Positions 1 through 6,882 of a DNA stretch of 14,398 nt are shown here, piece by piece (positions within the stretch are counted from its first letter, which is position 1; each line of letters opens with the position of its first letter). The stretch is from Thermoprotei archaeon. GTDB taxonomy: Archaea; Thermoproteota; Thermoprotei_A; Sulfolobales; Ignisphaeraceae. The stretch covers positions 1 to 14,398 of the forward strand of contig QMWT01000017.1 in assembly GCA_003661775.1 (NCBI GenBank). The letters are read 5' to 3'. Under the pieces are notes generated by a model. That model did not search any database. It saw nothing but the letters and a program-made list of their open reading frames with translations, and was not told the origin of the DNA. Both the position numbers and the translations under genes were made by a program.

Positions 1-798
1 ATCTTGGACGACGGCACGGGCGCATACGGCAAGGTGTACAGAACCGGCAACAGCCTGAACGTACAGATAAAGGGCGACGATTCGGGCATCCTGAAGGCGT
101 CAGACCTGAGCTTCGACGGGAGCGGGAACCTGAACGTCAATGCCAAGGCAGTGGCCAACCCGCCAAATCTAGACGTCCTCTTGTCAACTAGGGCGTCGGA
201 GTCTACACTAAGCGGCATAAAGTCCAAGACCGACAAGCTTCAGTTCGATGGATCAAACAACCTGATGGTAGTAGTAAACGCGGACAACGTGTCGTCTAGG
301 CTTACCGACGGTACATTGATAGTCGAGAGGAAGCTATCAAAGAAGATATCGGAGGGATCAGCGTTCTCGATATCGCACAGGTTCGAGGAAGTCGCGTCCA
401 ACTCACATGTAGACCTGTACTTCGAGAACCCGTCGGAGTCAGATAAAACTGTATACATCATGTTGGTTGAGGTCGTATCGATGGGTCAGGCGTGGGTAGA
501 CATATACAGGGACAACTCAGTGTCGGCAAGCGGCACAGCTCTTACGCCGATGAACTTGAACATGGGATCGACGAACGAGAGTGTTGTCAATGCGGAGCAT
601 GGAGGCACGTACACTACTGGGACGCTTGCATTGAACATTGTCTGCCCGGGAGGCTCGGGTGTAAGAGCGATAGGAGCAGCGGTCGAGGTCGGCGAAAACG
701 TCATAATGCCTAATGGTAAGAACTTGCTTGTGAGGGTTACGAACAAGAGCGCATCTGATTCCGATATAAGCATAAGGATAGTCTGGTACGAGGAGTGA
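1..798 (+). CDS. Virus tail/adhesin structural protein, 5'-truncated
   Basis: The reading frame is open from the first base, so the true start lies upstream and at least 265 residues remain. The N-terminal part has short Gly/Asn/Asp-rich beta segments, then the phrase LDVLLSTRASESTLSGIKSK, which resembles an STRASE-xT-L-xxIKxKTD signature I associate with phage tail and fibre proteins. The C-terminal part from about residue 120 (SAFSISHRFEEVASNSHVD) to the end (ISIRIVWYEE) alternates beta strands and looks like a jelly-roll or receptor-binding domain. No signal peptide or membrane segment is visible. The next structural genes follow on the same strand, which supports a virion role. Family knowledge supports 'tail protein'; the exact position in the virion is inference. 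Confidence 0.7.
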   Translation: MLDDGTGAYGKVYRTGNSLNVQIKGDDSGILKASDLSFDGSGNLNVNAKAVANPPNLDVLLSTRASESTLSGIKSKTDKLQFDGSNNLMVVVNADNVSSRLTDGTLIVERKLSKKISEGSAFSISHRFEEVASNSHVDLYFENPSESDKTVYIMLVEVVSMGQAWVDIYRDNSVSASGTALTPMNLNMGSTNESVVNAEHGGTYTTGTLALNIVCPGGSGVRAIGAAVEVGENVIMPNGKNLLVRVTNKSASDSDISIRIVWYEE

Positions 799-806
799 GG
801 TAGTAG

Positions 807-816
807 TTTATAAAAA
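807..816 (+). promoter_or_regulatory. Candidate archaeal TATA box upstream of the 907 gene
   Basis: TTTATAAAAA follows a purine-rich stretch (GGAGTGAGG, 792-800) that could act as a BRE. It would start a transcript near 840 with a leader of about 65 bases. It lies in the largest non-coding gap between the structural genes, after the first tail gene ends. A second TATA-like string (TATTATA, 872-878) is closer to the next gene and is an alternative. Confidence 0.4.
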
Positions 817-849
817 CACGGCTAGCCAATAGTACGTACCCCAGCTAAC

Positions 850-855
850 TTTTTT
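850..855 (+). terminator. Candidate T-tract terminator
   Basis: Six T residues lie 52 bases after the stop codon of the first tail gene. Archaeal intrinsic termination often needs only a T-rich tract. No stem-loop precedes it. It lies downstream of the TATA box at 807-816, so either it ends the upstream transcript or the functional promoter is the 872-878 one; both cannot easily be true. Confidence 0.25.
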
Positions 856-906
856 GCGGCGAACCACTACTGTATTATACTGAGGTCCGTATGGAGGTGA
901 ATGAAT

Positions 907-1260
907 GTGAGCATGACAGAGGTGTTGGCCGAGCTCAGGAAGATCAGGTTTAAGCTAGATACGATTAGTTGCACCGGTGGATATGCACCATTCTTTAGCG
1001 ATCACGTGGTCAAGCGCTTTTCGGTTGACGAGACGATGAAGGAGCTAGACCTTGGCGGTACGGTGCACGTTGTTAAGGTCACGGCAATCGACTCGCCAGT
1101 CATGATTAATTTGGACAGGGAAATAAGTGGCGACGAGTACTTCAACTTGATACCGCATCAACAAAAGCTGATAGCAAGGGCGACAAGTAAAATCTATGCA
1201 AAAGTCCTTGAGGGCTACGGGTCGGGCACCCTAATTGTGGAGGGGTTGAAGATTGCTTGA
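907..1260 (+). CDS. Small virion-type protein of unknown function
   Basis: The ribosome binding site GGAGGTGA (893-900) touches an ATG at 901 but sits an ideal 6 bases before GTG 907, so I choose 907 (117 residues). The N-terminus (MTEVLAELRKIRFKLDTI, from the ATG at 913) predicts a helix. The rest alternates short strands (VVKVTAIDSPVMINLDREIS, then KIYAKVLEGYGSGTLIVEGL) in a compact beta-sandwich pattern often seen in small decoration or tail proteins. There is one Cys, no membrane segment and no catalytic motif. The gene overlaps the next one by 8 bases. I do not recognise the family; a structural role is inferred from position only. Confidence 0.65.
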   Translation: MSMTEVLAELRKIRFKLDTISCTGGYAPFFSDHVVKRFSVDETMKELDLGGTVHVVKVTAIDSPVMINLDREISGDEYFNLIPHQQKLIARATSKIYAKVLEGYGSGTLIVEGLKIA

Positions 1261-1414
1261 CGATGTGGTCGTGATCCCGTTGGAGATGAGCAACCGAGAC
1301 TTGATGGTCATCTTGGAGGTGGCTAGGAGGTTGGGCGTCGGCAGGAACGAGGCAATAAGGATATTGATAAGGAAGGGGTTTGAATCCCTATCTAAGGAGG
1401 GCGAGACTAGATGA
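1253..1414 (+). CDS. Ribbon-helix-helix protein (53 aa)
   Basis: A TTG start at 1253 lies 7 bases after GGAGGGG (1239-1245). The 53-residue product has the Arc/CopG/MetJ ribbon-helix-helix pattern: a strand (VVVIPLEM, residues 5-12), helix A (NRDLMVILEVARRLGV, 14-29) and helix B beginning GRNEAIRILIRKGFE (30-44). That second helix is the typical dimerisation helix of CopG-like proteins. Proteins of this fold bind operators as dimers or tetramers through the N-terminal strand. It overlaps the upstream gene by 8 bases and the downstream gene by 4 (ATGA), so it is co-translated with structural genes, an unusual place for a repressor. DNA binding is inferred from the fold pattern. Confidence 0.8.
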   Translation: MLDDVVVIPLEMSNRDLMVILEVARRLGVGRNEAIRILIRKGFESLSKEGETR

Positions 1415-2103
1415 GCATATTCGACTTCCTAGAACCCTCGTACCTGAAGAACCAGCTCGACAAGCTGACGAACCTAAACATATCTCTTACAGACCTGAGG
1501 GACGCAATAATCGGCACAGGGAACAAGAGCCTGACGGACATATACAACAAGCTGGACAGCATAGGCGGGTCTATATCGATCACTAACTTCCCGAGCTGGT
1601 TCACGAATAGCACCAAGAAGACCGACGACCTCTACGATGATTTGGAGGCGTTGAAGGGTGCATTGGAGAGCGTCAACAGTGATAGGATGTTAATAAAACT
1701 TCAAGACCCGTTGCCGGCTGGCGACAACTGGATAGGAAAGATAAAGCTTGGTGACGGCACGAACGTGGCGTCAGTGATAGCCGGAACAATAGGAGGCGCA
1801 TCGTCATACCTGCTGGGCGTCGCACCAGACCTAACTAAGGTGTTCAGCGGGGGCGACGCATACACCGAGCAGGAGGTATCCGTAACGACAACTGAACAAT
1901 CAAGCTCCTTCAGCCCACCACTGAGAGCAGTGGTCTTGACCAACAAGGGCGACGTAGACATCACGATAAAGCTGAACGGTGGAACCACAACTAAGACCAT
2001 ACCAGCAAGGTCAAGCAAGGTCATAGTGTTCTTCGAGATAAGCTCGATAAGCTACGTGGTTGCATCTGGTAGCTCTATCCTCAAGATCGAGGGGTACTGG
2101 TGA
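1411..2103 (+). CDS. Tail/fibre structural protein with IFDFLEP N-terminus
   Basis: ATG 1411 overlaps the previous stop (ATGA) and follows AAGGAGGG (1395-1402). The protein has 230 residues. An N-terminal helical segment starts MSIFDFLEPSYLKNQLDKL and continues with predicted coiled or helical stretches (SLTDIYNKLDSIGG; TDDLYDDLEALKGALESV). Residues 99-125 (PLPAGDNWIGKIKLGDGTN) form a Gly-rich beta connector common in phage fibre and adhesin proteins. The C-terminus (PLRAVVLTNKGDVDITIKLN to the end) is a beta-sandwich-like domain of about 60 residues. There is no signal peptide. The N-terminus is shared with the gene at 2329, so it may be a docking segment. The tail role is inferred from composition and neighbours. 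Confidence 0.7.
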   Translation: MSIFDFLEPSYLKNQLDKLTNLNISLTDLRDAIIGTGNKSLTDIYNKLDSIGGSISITNFPSWFTNSTKKTDDLYDDLEALKGALESVNSDRMLIKLQDPLPAGDNWIGKIKLGDGTNVASVIAGTIGGASSYLLGVAPDLTKVFSGGDAYTEQEVSVTTTEQSSSFSPPLRAVVLTNKGDVDITIKLNGGTTTKTIPARSSKVIVFFEISSISYVVASGSSILKIEGYW

Positions 2104-2318
2104 TGGTCATGCATGTGGTCACGTATAGGGTCAAAGACATCGGTAGAGACGCCAACTACTACAGGGACAAAGCCAAACAGCTAATTGGATCAGATGCATA
2201 CGTGGAGGTTCACCCAGGATTAGTCAGATTCAGGTTCACGAGGGAGCTCAGCGAAAGCGAACTAGAGGAGCTCGACGACTTCATAAAGGAGGTCGCTGAC
2301 GGGGTAAGGCAACATTAG
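2103..2318 (+). CDS. Small acidic protein of unknown function
   Basis: The stop of the previous gene overlaps this ATG by one base (TGATG), and GAGGGG (2089-2094) lies 8 bases before it. GTG 2100 is an alternative start. The 71-residue product has a strand (VVTYRVKDIG), a helix (ANYYRDKAKQLI), two strands (AYVEVHPGLVRFRFTREL) and an acidic C-terminal helix (SESELEELDDFIKEVADGV), a small alpha/beta layout. No Cys, membrane segment or catalytic motif is visible. It lies between two related tail genes and may be an assembly or connector factor. I do not recognise its family. Confidence 0.65.
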   Translation: MVMHVVTYRVKDIGRDANYYRDKAKQLIGSDAYVEVHPGLVRFRFTRELSESELEELDDFIKEVADGVRQH

Positions 2319-2328
2319 GTGAACGAGT

Positions 2329-2811
2329 TTGATTTTTGACTTCATCGATCCAACGCTAATCGTTAATGCACTTAAGAAGATGTCAAAACTAACTTTTGAT
2401 GATGATAAGCTACGTGTAACGGTCGTCGACGCCGTGTCAGCCATAATCTCAGCCGTAGCCAAAGTAGTAGAACAGGTCAACTACAGTCTCGGTGCAGGCG
2501 CCACGTATACGTTGATAAACTACTCCGGCAGGGGGAGGCTCCACGAGGTAACCGTGATCTCCTCGTCAAACCAGTTCAAGTTGACCGTCACGGTGGATGG
2601 CGTCAAGATATGGGACAAGAGCTACGATGAAGCGGCTAGCATAACGGATGAGGTGGTCGTCGTATCGGCCTTCCAGCGTGAGGACGGGAAGTACGTCTAC
2701 CACCTTAGCGACATACCGTTCATGGTGAGTCTGAAAGTAGACATAGTGAACCTGAATACCTCCAATCCGATAACCCTAGACTACGTGTTCGGAAAGTATG
2801 AGGCTGGGTGA
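2329..2811 (+). CDS. Tail protein, paralogous N-terminus to the 1411 gene
   Basis: TTG 2329 is chosen because AGGTGA (2317-2322) lies 6 bases before it. The 160-residue protein starts MIFDFIDPTLIVNALKKMSK, matching the start of the 1411 product (IFDF-[LI]-[ED]-P, then a Leu/Lys helix). From about residue 58 it becomes a beta-rich domain (ATYTLINYSGRGRLHEVTVI, FKLTVTVDGVKIWDKSYDEA) resembling distal-tail or jelly-roll modules that carry the phrase 'vTVDG'. The C-terminus ends in a strand pair around ITLDYVFGKYEAG. The shared N-terminus suggests both proteins dock to the same partner, with different outer domains. The structural role is inferred. Confidence 0.7.
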   Translation: MIFDFIDPTLIVNALKKMSKLTFDDDKLRVTVVDAVSAIISAVAKVVEQVNYSLGAGATYTLINYSGRGRLHEVTVISSSNQFKLTVTVDGVKIWDKSYDEAASITDEVVVVSAFQREDGKYVYHLSDIPFMVSLKVDIVNLNTSNPITLDYVFGKYEAG

Positions 2812-2815
2812 GAGT

Positions 2816-3358
2816 ATGGACTTGAGGCGTGAGCTGGCTAGGAGGCTCGGCCTGAGCGATGATGCATCTGACGAGGAGATACTCAAAGCGCTGTCTGCCA
2901 GGCTTGGTCGGGTAGACGACAAACTGAAGCTCAAGGGAGAGCTTGAGATAAGGGTTTACGACAGGTATGGGAGGCTCAAGGAGTACAGGAAGGTCGAGAA
3001 CCTCATAGTCAATGTTGGCAAGGCGCAGGTAGCAGGGCTGATAAACGGTGTGGTCACAACCCCGTTCAAGTACATCGCAATAGGCACCGGCACCACGTCA
3101 CCATCAGCAGGCGATACGGCTCTGGAAAGCGAGGTTGATAGGGCTGAGGCAACCGTCGGCAGGACGACTACCAGCGTGACCAACGACACGGCTACTTTTG
3201 ATGCGACGTTCAACTTCACAGCCAGTTACTCCATAACCGAAGCCGGCATATTCGACGCTTCGAGCGGAGGAAACATGTTGGCGAGGCATACATTCTCAGC
3301 AATAAACGTGCAGAGCGGAGACTCGCTAACGATAAGCTGGAAGGTGCAGGTGAGCTGA
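2816..3358 (+). CDS. Tail fibre protein with TGTTSPSAGDTAL signature
   Basis: An ATG at 2798 is also open, but it lies inside the previous gene, so I prefer ATG 2816 with GGTGAG (2807-2812); the spacing is short, so the start is uncertain. The product (180 residues from 2816) opens with a charged helix (MDLRRELARRLGLSDDASDE). A beta domain then contains NLIVNVGKAQVAGLI, FKYIAIGTGTTSPSAGDTAL and ESEVDRAEATVGRTTTS. This 'YIAIGTGTTxPxAGDTAL' phrase recurs in tail fibre and appendage proteins of tailed phages, followed by the strand pair SYSITEAGIFDASSGGNMLA. The gene abuts the giant fibre gene by one base (TGATG). It is likely a connector or fibre-base protein. Confidence 0.78.
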   Translation: MDLRRELARRLGLSDDASDEEILKALSARLGRVDDKLKLKGELEIRVYDRYGRLKEYRKVENLIVNVGKAQVAGLINGVVTTPFKYIAIGTGTTSPSAGDTALESEVDRAEATVGRTTTSVTNDTATFDATFNFTASYSITEAGIFDASSGGNMLARHTFSAINVQSGDSLTISWKVQVS

Positions 3359-6300
3359 TGGGTTGGCTGACGGGATGGAAGTACCGCAAAAGCCACGAAA
3401 TCATAGGCTCCACAGCTGGAGCCGTAACCGACTACCAGATAAGGGTTAGAGTGCATTATGGAGAGGGCACAGATTCCGGTGAAGACGTTTATTTGGGATC
3501 TGGGTCTTATAACGTCGAGTCTGGAAGTTGGACTGTAGATGGGAACTCCTACAAGTACAGGCTTAAGGTAAAGGTGACGGATAAGTCAGGTCAAGACCTA
3601 ACTGATTACCAAGTCAAGGTCACGATAAACACGGCTTGGCTCGTCAGCAAGGGATATGCAACTTCAAGCGGAAACGAGGTCAGGTTCACCGATGATCAAG
3701 GAAGCCTCCTGAGCTTCTGGCGTGAAAACGACTTCAACCAAGAAGAAACGATCTACTGGGTCAAAGTGCCTTCAATACCTGCAAACTCGACAGTTGACAT
3801 CTACATGTACTTCGACCCAGATCTGACGGGGGTAACAGATGCAAGCGATCCAGACAGCACTTTTGACTTCTTCGACGACTTTGATGGATCGTCGCTTGAC
3901 ACGAACAAGTGGGACGTGCATGAATGGACTGCTGGGTCGCATTACTATGAAGTCGTCAACAGCGAGCTACACGTATATGCATACAGCCCAGATGACCCAT
4001 CAGGTTACGCTTTCTCGACAAAGGAACCAATCATAGATCTAGTAAACCATCCAGGTTATAGAATTGAAGTTAAGAGCAGGTGGGCAAACCTAGATTACGT
4101 AAGAGGTGGAGGCGACGTTGTTGGCGTAAGGGTGATGGATGCACCGTTTGGAACAAGTGTTAGTGATGGTCGTGGTTTGGCAGTCAACCTGTACGGTGAT
4201 TACTATGTCGTCATACGACGATATTCATGGACTAATGGCTCTTATTCGACTACATACTCTAATGTGTCGGATAAAACTTCGGGCACAGCCCAATGGGTCA
4301 TCATAGTCACTAGATCTAGTGTAAACTTCTCGCTCAGCGGGACGTATTCTCACAGTTGGACGCCTTCAGCGCTACCGCAAAAAGCCTACTACCTCCGTCT
4401 ATATGTCATTGTCGACTACTGGACTAACCCAGTAAAGACAGATAGCTACTTCGACCTCGTCTTGGTTCGCAAATATGTTGACCCCGAGCCAGAGGCTAAG
4501 CCAGAAACAACGGAGAAGTGCAGGTCGGATTTCGGTGACATAAGGTTTACCGATAGCGATGGTGTTACCGAACTATCATACTGGATGGAAGAAAAAGTCG
4601 ATGGGGACTATGCGGTTTTCTGGGTGAAAGTGCCAAGCATACCACAACCACATCCTAAAGTCGAAACTGGAGAATGGACGGTAGACGGAAATACTTACCA
4701 CAGAAGAACAAAGATAACAGTAACAGAAAAAGCTGGTCAAAACCTAACAGACTATCAAGTGCAAGTCGTAATCAACACCAAATGGCTAGTCGATAACGGA
4801 TACGCAACGTCGAATGGGAACGAAGTTAGATTTACGGATTCTGAAGGCAACCTACTGAGCTTCTGGAGAGAGACAGACTTCAACACAGAAAAAACAATAT
4901 ACTGGGTTAAAATCCCGAACCTCTCAGCAAACTCAACAAAAACCATATACATCTACTACGATGAAGAACTAACAGCCGTGACAGATGCAAGCAATGGAGA
5001 AGCCACATTTCTGTTTTTTGATGATTTTGATTTGGGTTATTTAGATACTGACAAATGGGTTGAATACGACAGCGGCGGTACATACGAATTCGTGGATTCA
5101 TGTATTTACTTAAAACCTGTACTTAATGCTAATAATGCAGTCGCACTGAGAAGCCTGTTGAAACTCACTAACAACATAGAAATACAGGCTAAGATAATAG
5201 CTGAGACAGACACATATTATGACTTAGGGCTAGTTAAAACCGAAAACATAATCACAAACACATGGCATGGACCTGAAGCAGACAACATAGGTTACTGGCT
5301 CTGTGCACAACATCGAACAGATACTGAAAATGAATATCTGTTAAGAAGGAGAGACGTGGGAAGCACAACTAAAATCATGGATTCAGGATACAAAAGTCCA
5401 ATTAAATACGAGTTAAAGTATGTATTGAGATATTTGGATGATGGAGGCATCAAAGGTTTAGGAATACTTACTGATGAAACTGAGTGGTTCAACATCTATG
5501 GAACTGACACGACATACCTTAGCGATGACAAATATGTCGTTATATGGCAGGGTGCATATAGTGGTGGATGGGGTGGCTACAGTAAGTGGGATTGGGTTTT
5601 CGTTCGCAAATATGTTGACCCTGAGCCCTCCGTTGAGGTTGAGACTGAGAAAGCAACAATCTACATCTATTATGGTAAGAGCGATGCGACGACGACAAGC
5701 GACCCAGATGCTACCTTTGAGTTCTACGAGGACTTCACAAGTGACCCAAATACAAATGGTAAGTGGGAGGTGTATAGATCTGTTAATGATGTTGCCAATG
5801 AGTTTGTTTATGACTCGGCTAATAGGAGGGTTTACTTGACTAAGGCGGTTGACAATAAAGGTTGCTTCGCATTCCTCAAGAAAAACGGATCATTACTCGA
5901 CTGTCCAGAGCCAGGATTTGCAATCAAAACTAGAGGAGGTGGTGGTGGAGGAGATGGAGCTGATGGTTGGGCTATAGGTTTCTATAAAGATGCAACACCA
6001 TATCAGACCTATGGTAGATGCTCACGAGGAGGAAGTCTAGGATTAGCCGCCTATGATGGATCTGCAAACCATCAATCCAAAGGATATGCAGTAGAGTTTG
6101 ACAACTACCAGAATCCCTTCGACCCAACAGCAAACCACAATGCTCTTGTCGATACTCTTACAACCATTAACCCTGAGACTCACCATGTAAGAAAGGATAC
6201 CAACATAGCGAATGAAGATAATGCCACTCATACCATTGAAATATACGTTTACAATGGCGTCAAGCTAGTAGTTGATGGCTCACAGCACTTCTCCATTTCG

Positions 6301-6882
6301 TTAACTTTAGATAAGACATACAAGAAGCTTGGTTTTGGAGCAGGTACTGGTGGGTTGAACAATAACCATTGGATTCAGGACTACGTGATAATTAGGAAAT
6401 ACATCGATCCAGAGCCTAGTCACGGTGCTTGGGGTAGCGAGGAGTCCATTACAGCTCTCTCGCTTTTCGATTCGATCAGCCTCTCAGATGTTGTTTCGAA
6501 AAGCGTGACTAAGCCACTGTCGGACGCCGTATCCCTATCTGAGGTGGTTTCGAAGGTCATTGATAAGCTCCTCTTCGATTCGCTGTCTACCTCCGATTCA
6601 ATGACTAAAGGGGTCTATAAGTTACTGTCGGACTCGATATCGCTGTCGGACTCGATGACTAGGGGTCTCGCAAAGTTCCTGTCCCTGTTCGACACCATAT
6701 CCCTGTACGACTACATGGGATGGGTTTACCCGTACCTAGATCCCGAGAAGCCCCTTGACAGGCTGATAGCCGTGCTAGATACATTAGATAGGATGGGCTA
6801 CAGGTTGGAGCAACTGTTAGACGACCCGTACATCGTCTACTTGATCAGATACATGGCTAGGAAGGGGAGGGGCGAGATATAA
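3358..6882 (+). CDS. Giant tail fibre/adhesin with nested DUF2341-lectin units
   Basis: ATG 3358 overlaps the previous stop by one base and follows AGGTGAG (3348-3354). The 1174-residue protein has no signal peptide. DUF2341 blocks are recognisable by the phrases DYQIRVRVHYGEGTDSGE (25-42), CRSDFGDIRFTDSDG (388-402), YWMEEKVDGDYAVFWVKVPS (408-427) and TIYIYYG (767-773). Each unit leads into a concanavalin-like beta region opening with FxFFDDF or FEFYEDF and closing with RKY[VI]DPEP (371-378, 750-757, 1013-1020). Residues 50-386 and 431-764 are two complete related units sitting inside the first one. Residues 1036-1120 are 18-residue Ser/Asp repeats, and the C-terminus (DPEKPLDRLIAVLDTLDRMG) is helical and may anchor or trimerise. 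DUF2341 is linked to carbohydrate-binding contexts, so host-surface binding is the likely role. Confidence 0.85.
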   Translation: MGWLTGWKYRKSHEIIGSTAGAVTDYQIRVRVHYGEGTDSGEDVYLGSGSYNVESGSWTVDGNSYKYRLKVKVTDKSGQDLTDYQVKVTINTAWLVSKGYATSSGNEVRFTDDQGSLLSFWRENDFNQEETIYWVKVPSIPANSTVDIYMYFDPDLTGVTDASDPDSTFDFFDDFDGSSLDTNKWDVHEWTAGSHYYEVVNSELHVYAYSPDDPSGYAFSTKEPIIDLVNHPGYRIEVKSRWANLDYVRGGGDVVGVRVMDAPFGTSVSDGRGLAVNLYGDYYVVIRRYSWTNGSYSTTYSNVSDKTSGTAQWVIIVTRSSVNFSLSGTYSHSWTPSALPQKAYYLRLYVIVDYWTNPVKTDSYFDLVLVRKYVDPEPEAKPETTEKCRSDFGDIRFTDSDGVTELSYWMEEKVDGDYAVFWVKVPSIPQPHPKVETGEWTVDGNTYHRRTKITVTEKAGQNLTDYQVQVVINTKWLVDNGYATSNGNEVRFTDSEGNLLSFWRETDFNTEKTIYWVKIPNLSANSTKTIYIYYDEELTAVTDASNGEATFLFFDDFDLGYLDTDKWVEYDSGGTYEFVDSCIYLKPVLNANNAVALRSLLKLTNNIEIQAKIIAETDTYYDLGLVKTENIITNTWHGPEADNIGYWLCAQHRTDTENEYLLRRRDVGSTTKIMDSGYKSPIKYELKYVLRYLDDGGIKGLGILTDETEWFNIYGTDTTYLSDDKYVVIWQGAYSGGWGGYSKWDWVFVRKYVDPEPSVEVETEKATIYIYYGKSDATTTSDPDATFEFYEDFTSDPNTNGKWEVYRSVNDVANEFVYDSANRRVYLTKAVDNKGCFAFLKKNGSLLDCPEPGFAIKTRGGGGGGDGADGWAIGFYKDATPYQTYGRCSRGGSLGLAAYDGSANHQSKGYAVEFDNYQNPFDPTANHNALVDTLTTINPETHHVRKDTNIANEDNATHTIEIYVYNGVKLVVDGSQHFSISLTLDKTYKKLGFGAGTGGLNNNHWIQDYVIIRKYIDPEPSHGAWGSEESITALSLFDSISLSDVVSKSVTKPLSDAVSLSEVVSKVIDKLLFDSLSTSDSMTKGVYKLLSDSISLSDSMTRGLAKFLSLFDTISLYDYMGWVYPYLDPEKPLDRLIAVLDTLDRMGYRLEQLLDDPYIVYLIRYMARKGRGEI
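3505..4515 (+). repeat. Nested DUF2341-lectin cassette 1 (residues 50-386)
   Basis: This coding repeat opens with VESGSWTVDGNSY, runs through NEVRFTDDQGSLLSFW and FFDDFDGSSLDTNKW, and closes with VRKYVDPEP. It aligns along its DUF2341 half with cassette 2 (VETGEWTVDGNTY, NEVRFTDSEGNLLSFW, FFDDFDLGYLDTDKW). It separates GEDVYLGSG from KCRSDFGDIRF, which normally adjoin in DUF2341 proteins. Confidence 0.75.
4648..5649 (+). repeat. Nested DUF2341-lectin cassette 2 (residues 431-764)
   Basis: This is the second copy of the cassette, inserted between FWVKVPSIPQ and KATIYIYYG of the parent DUF2341. Its DUF2341 half is close to cassette 1. Its lectin half (570-745) has diverged strongly, suggesting exchange of binding specificity. 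The DNA here is visibly more A-rich than the flanking parent sequence (for example AAAACAATATACTGGG), which suggests separate acquisition. Confidence 0.7.
6463..6717 (+). repeat. 18-residue tandem repeat LxDSxSLSDxxxKxxxKx
   Basis: Residues 1036-1107 of the fibre hold four in-register 18-residue units: LFDSISLSDVVSKSVTKP, LSDAVSLSEVVSKVIDKL, LFDSLSTSDSMTKGVYKL and LSDSISLSDSMTRGLAKF. A fifth, offset copy begins FDTISLYDYMG. Ser/Asp repeats of this type form rod-like or linker segments in fibres. The DNA repeat is imperfect. Confidence 0.8.

Noticed and set aside
240..773. Minus-strand frames over the first tail gene
   Set aside because: They are out-of-frame reflections of a clear plus-strand coding region with no promoter or ribosome site.
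799..906. tRNA or attachment site in the first gap
   Set aside because: No cloverleaf arms or T-loop GTTCRA-type sequence could be found; only promoter-like and T-rich elements are present.
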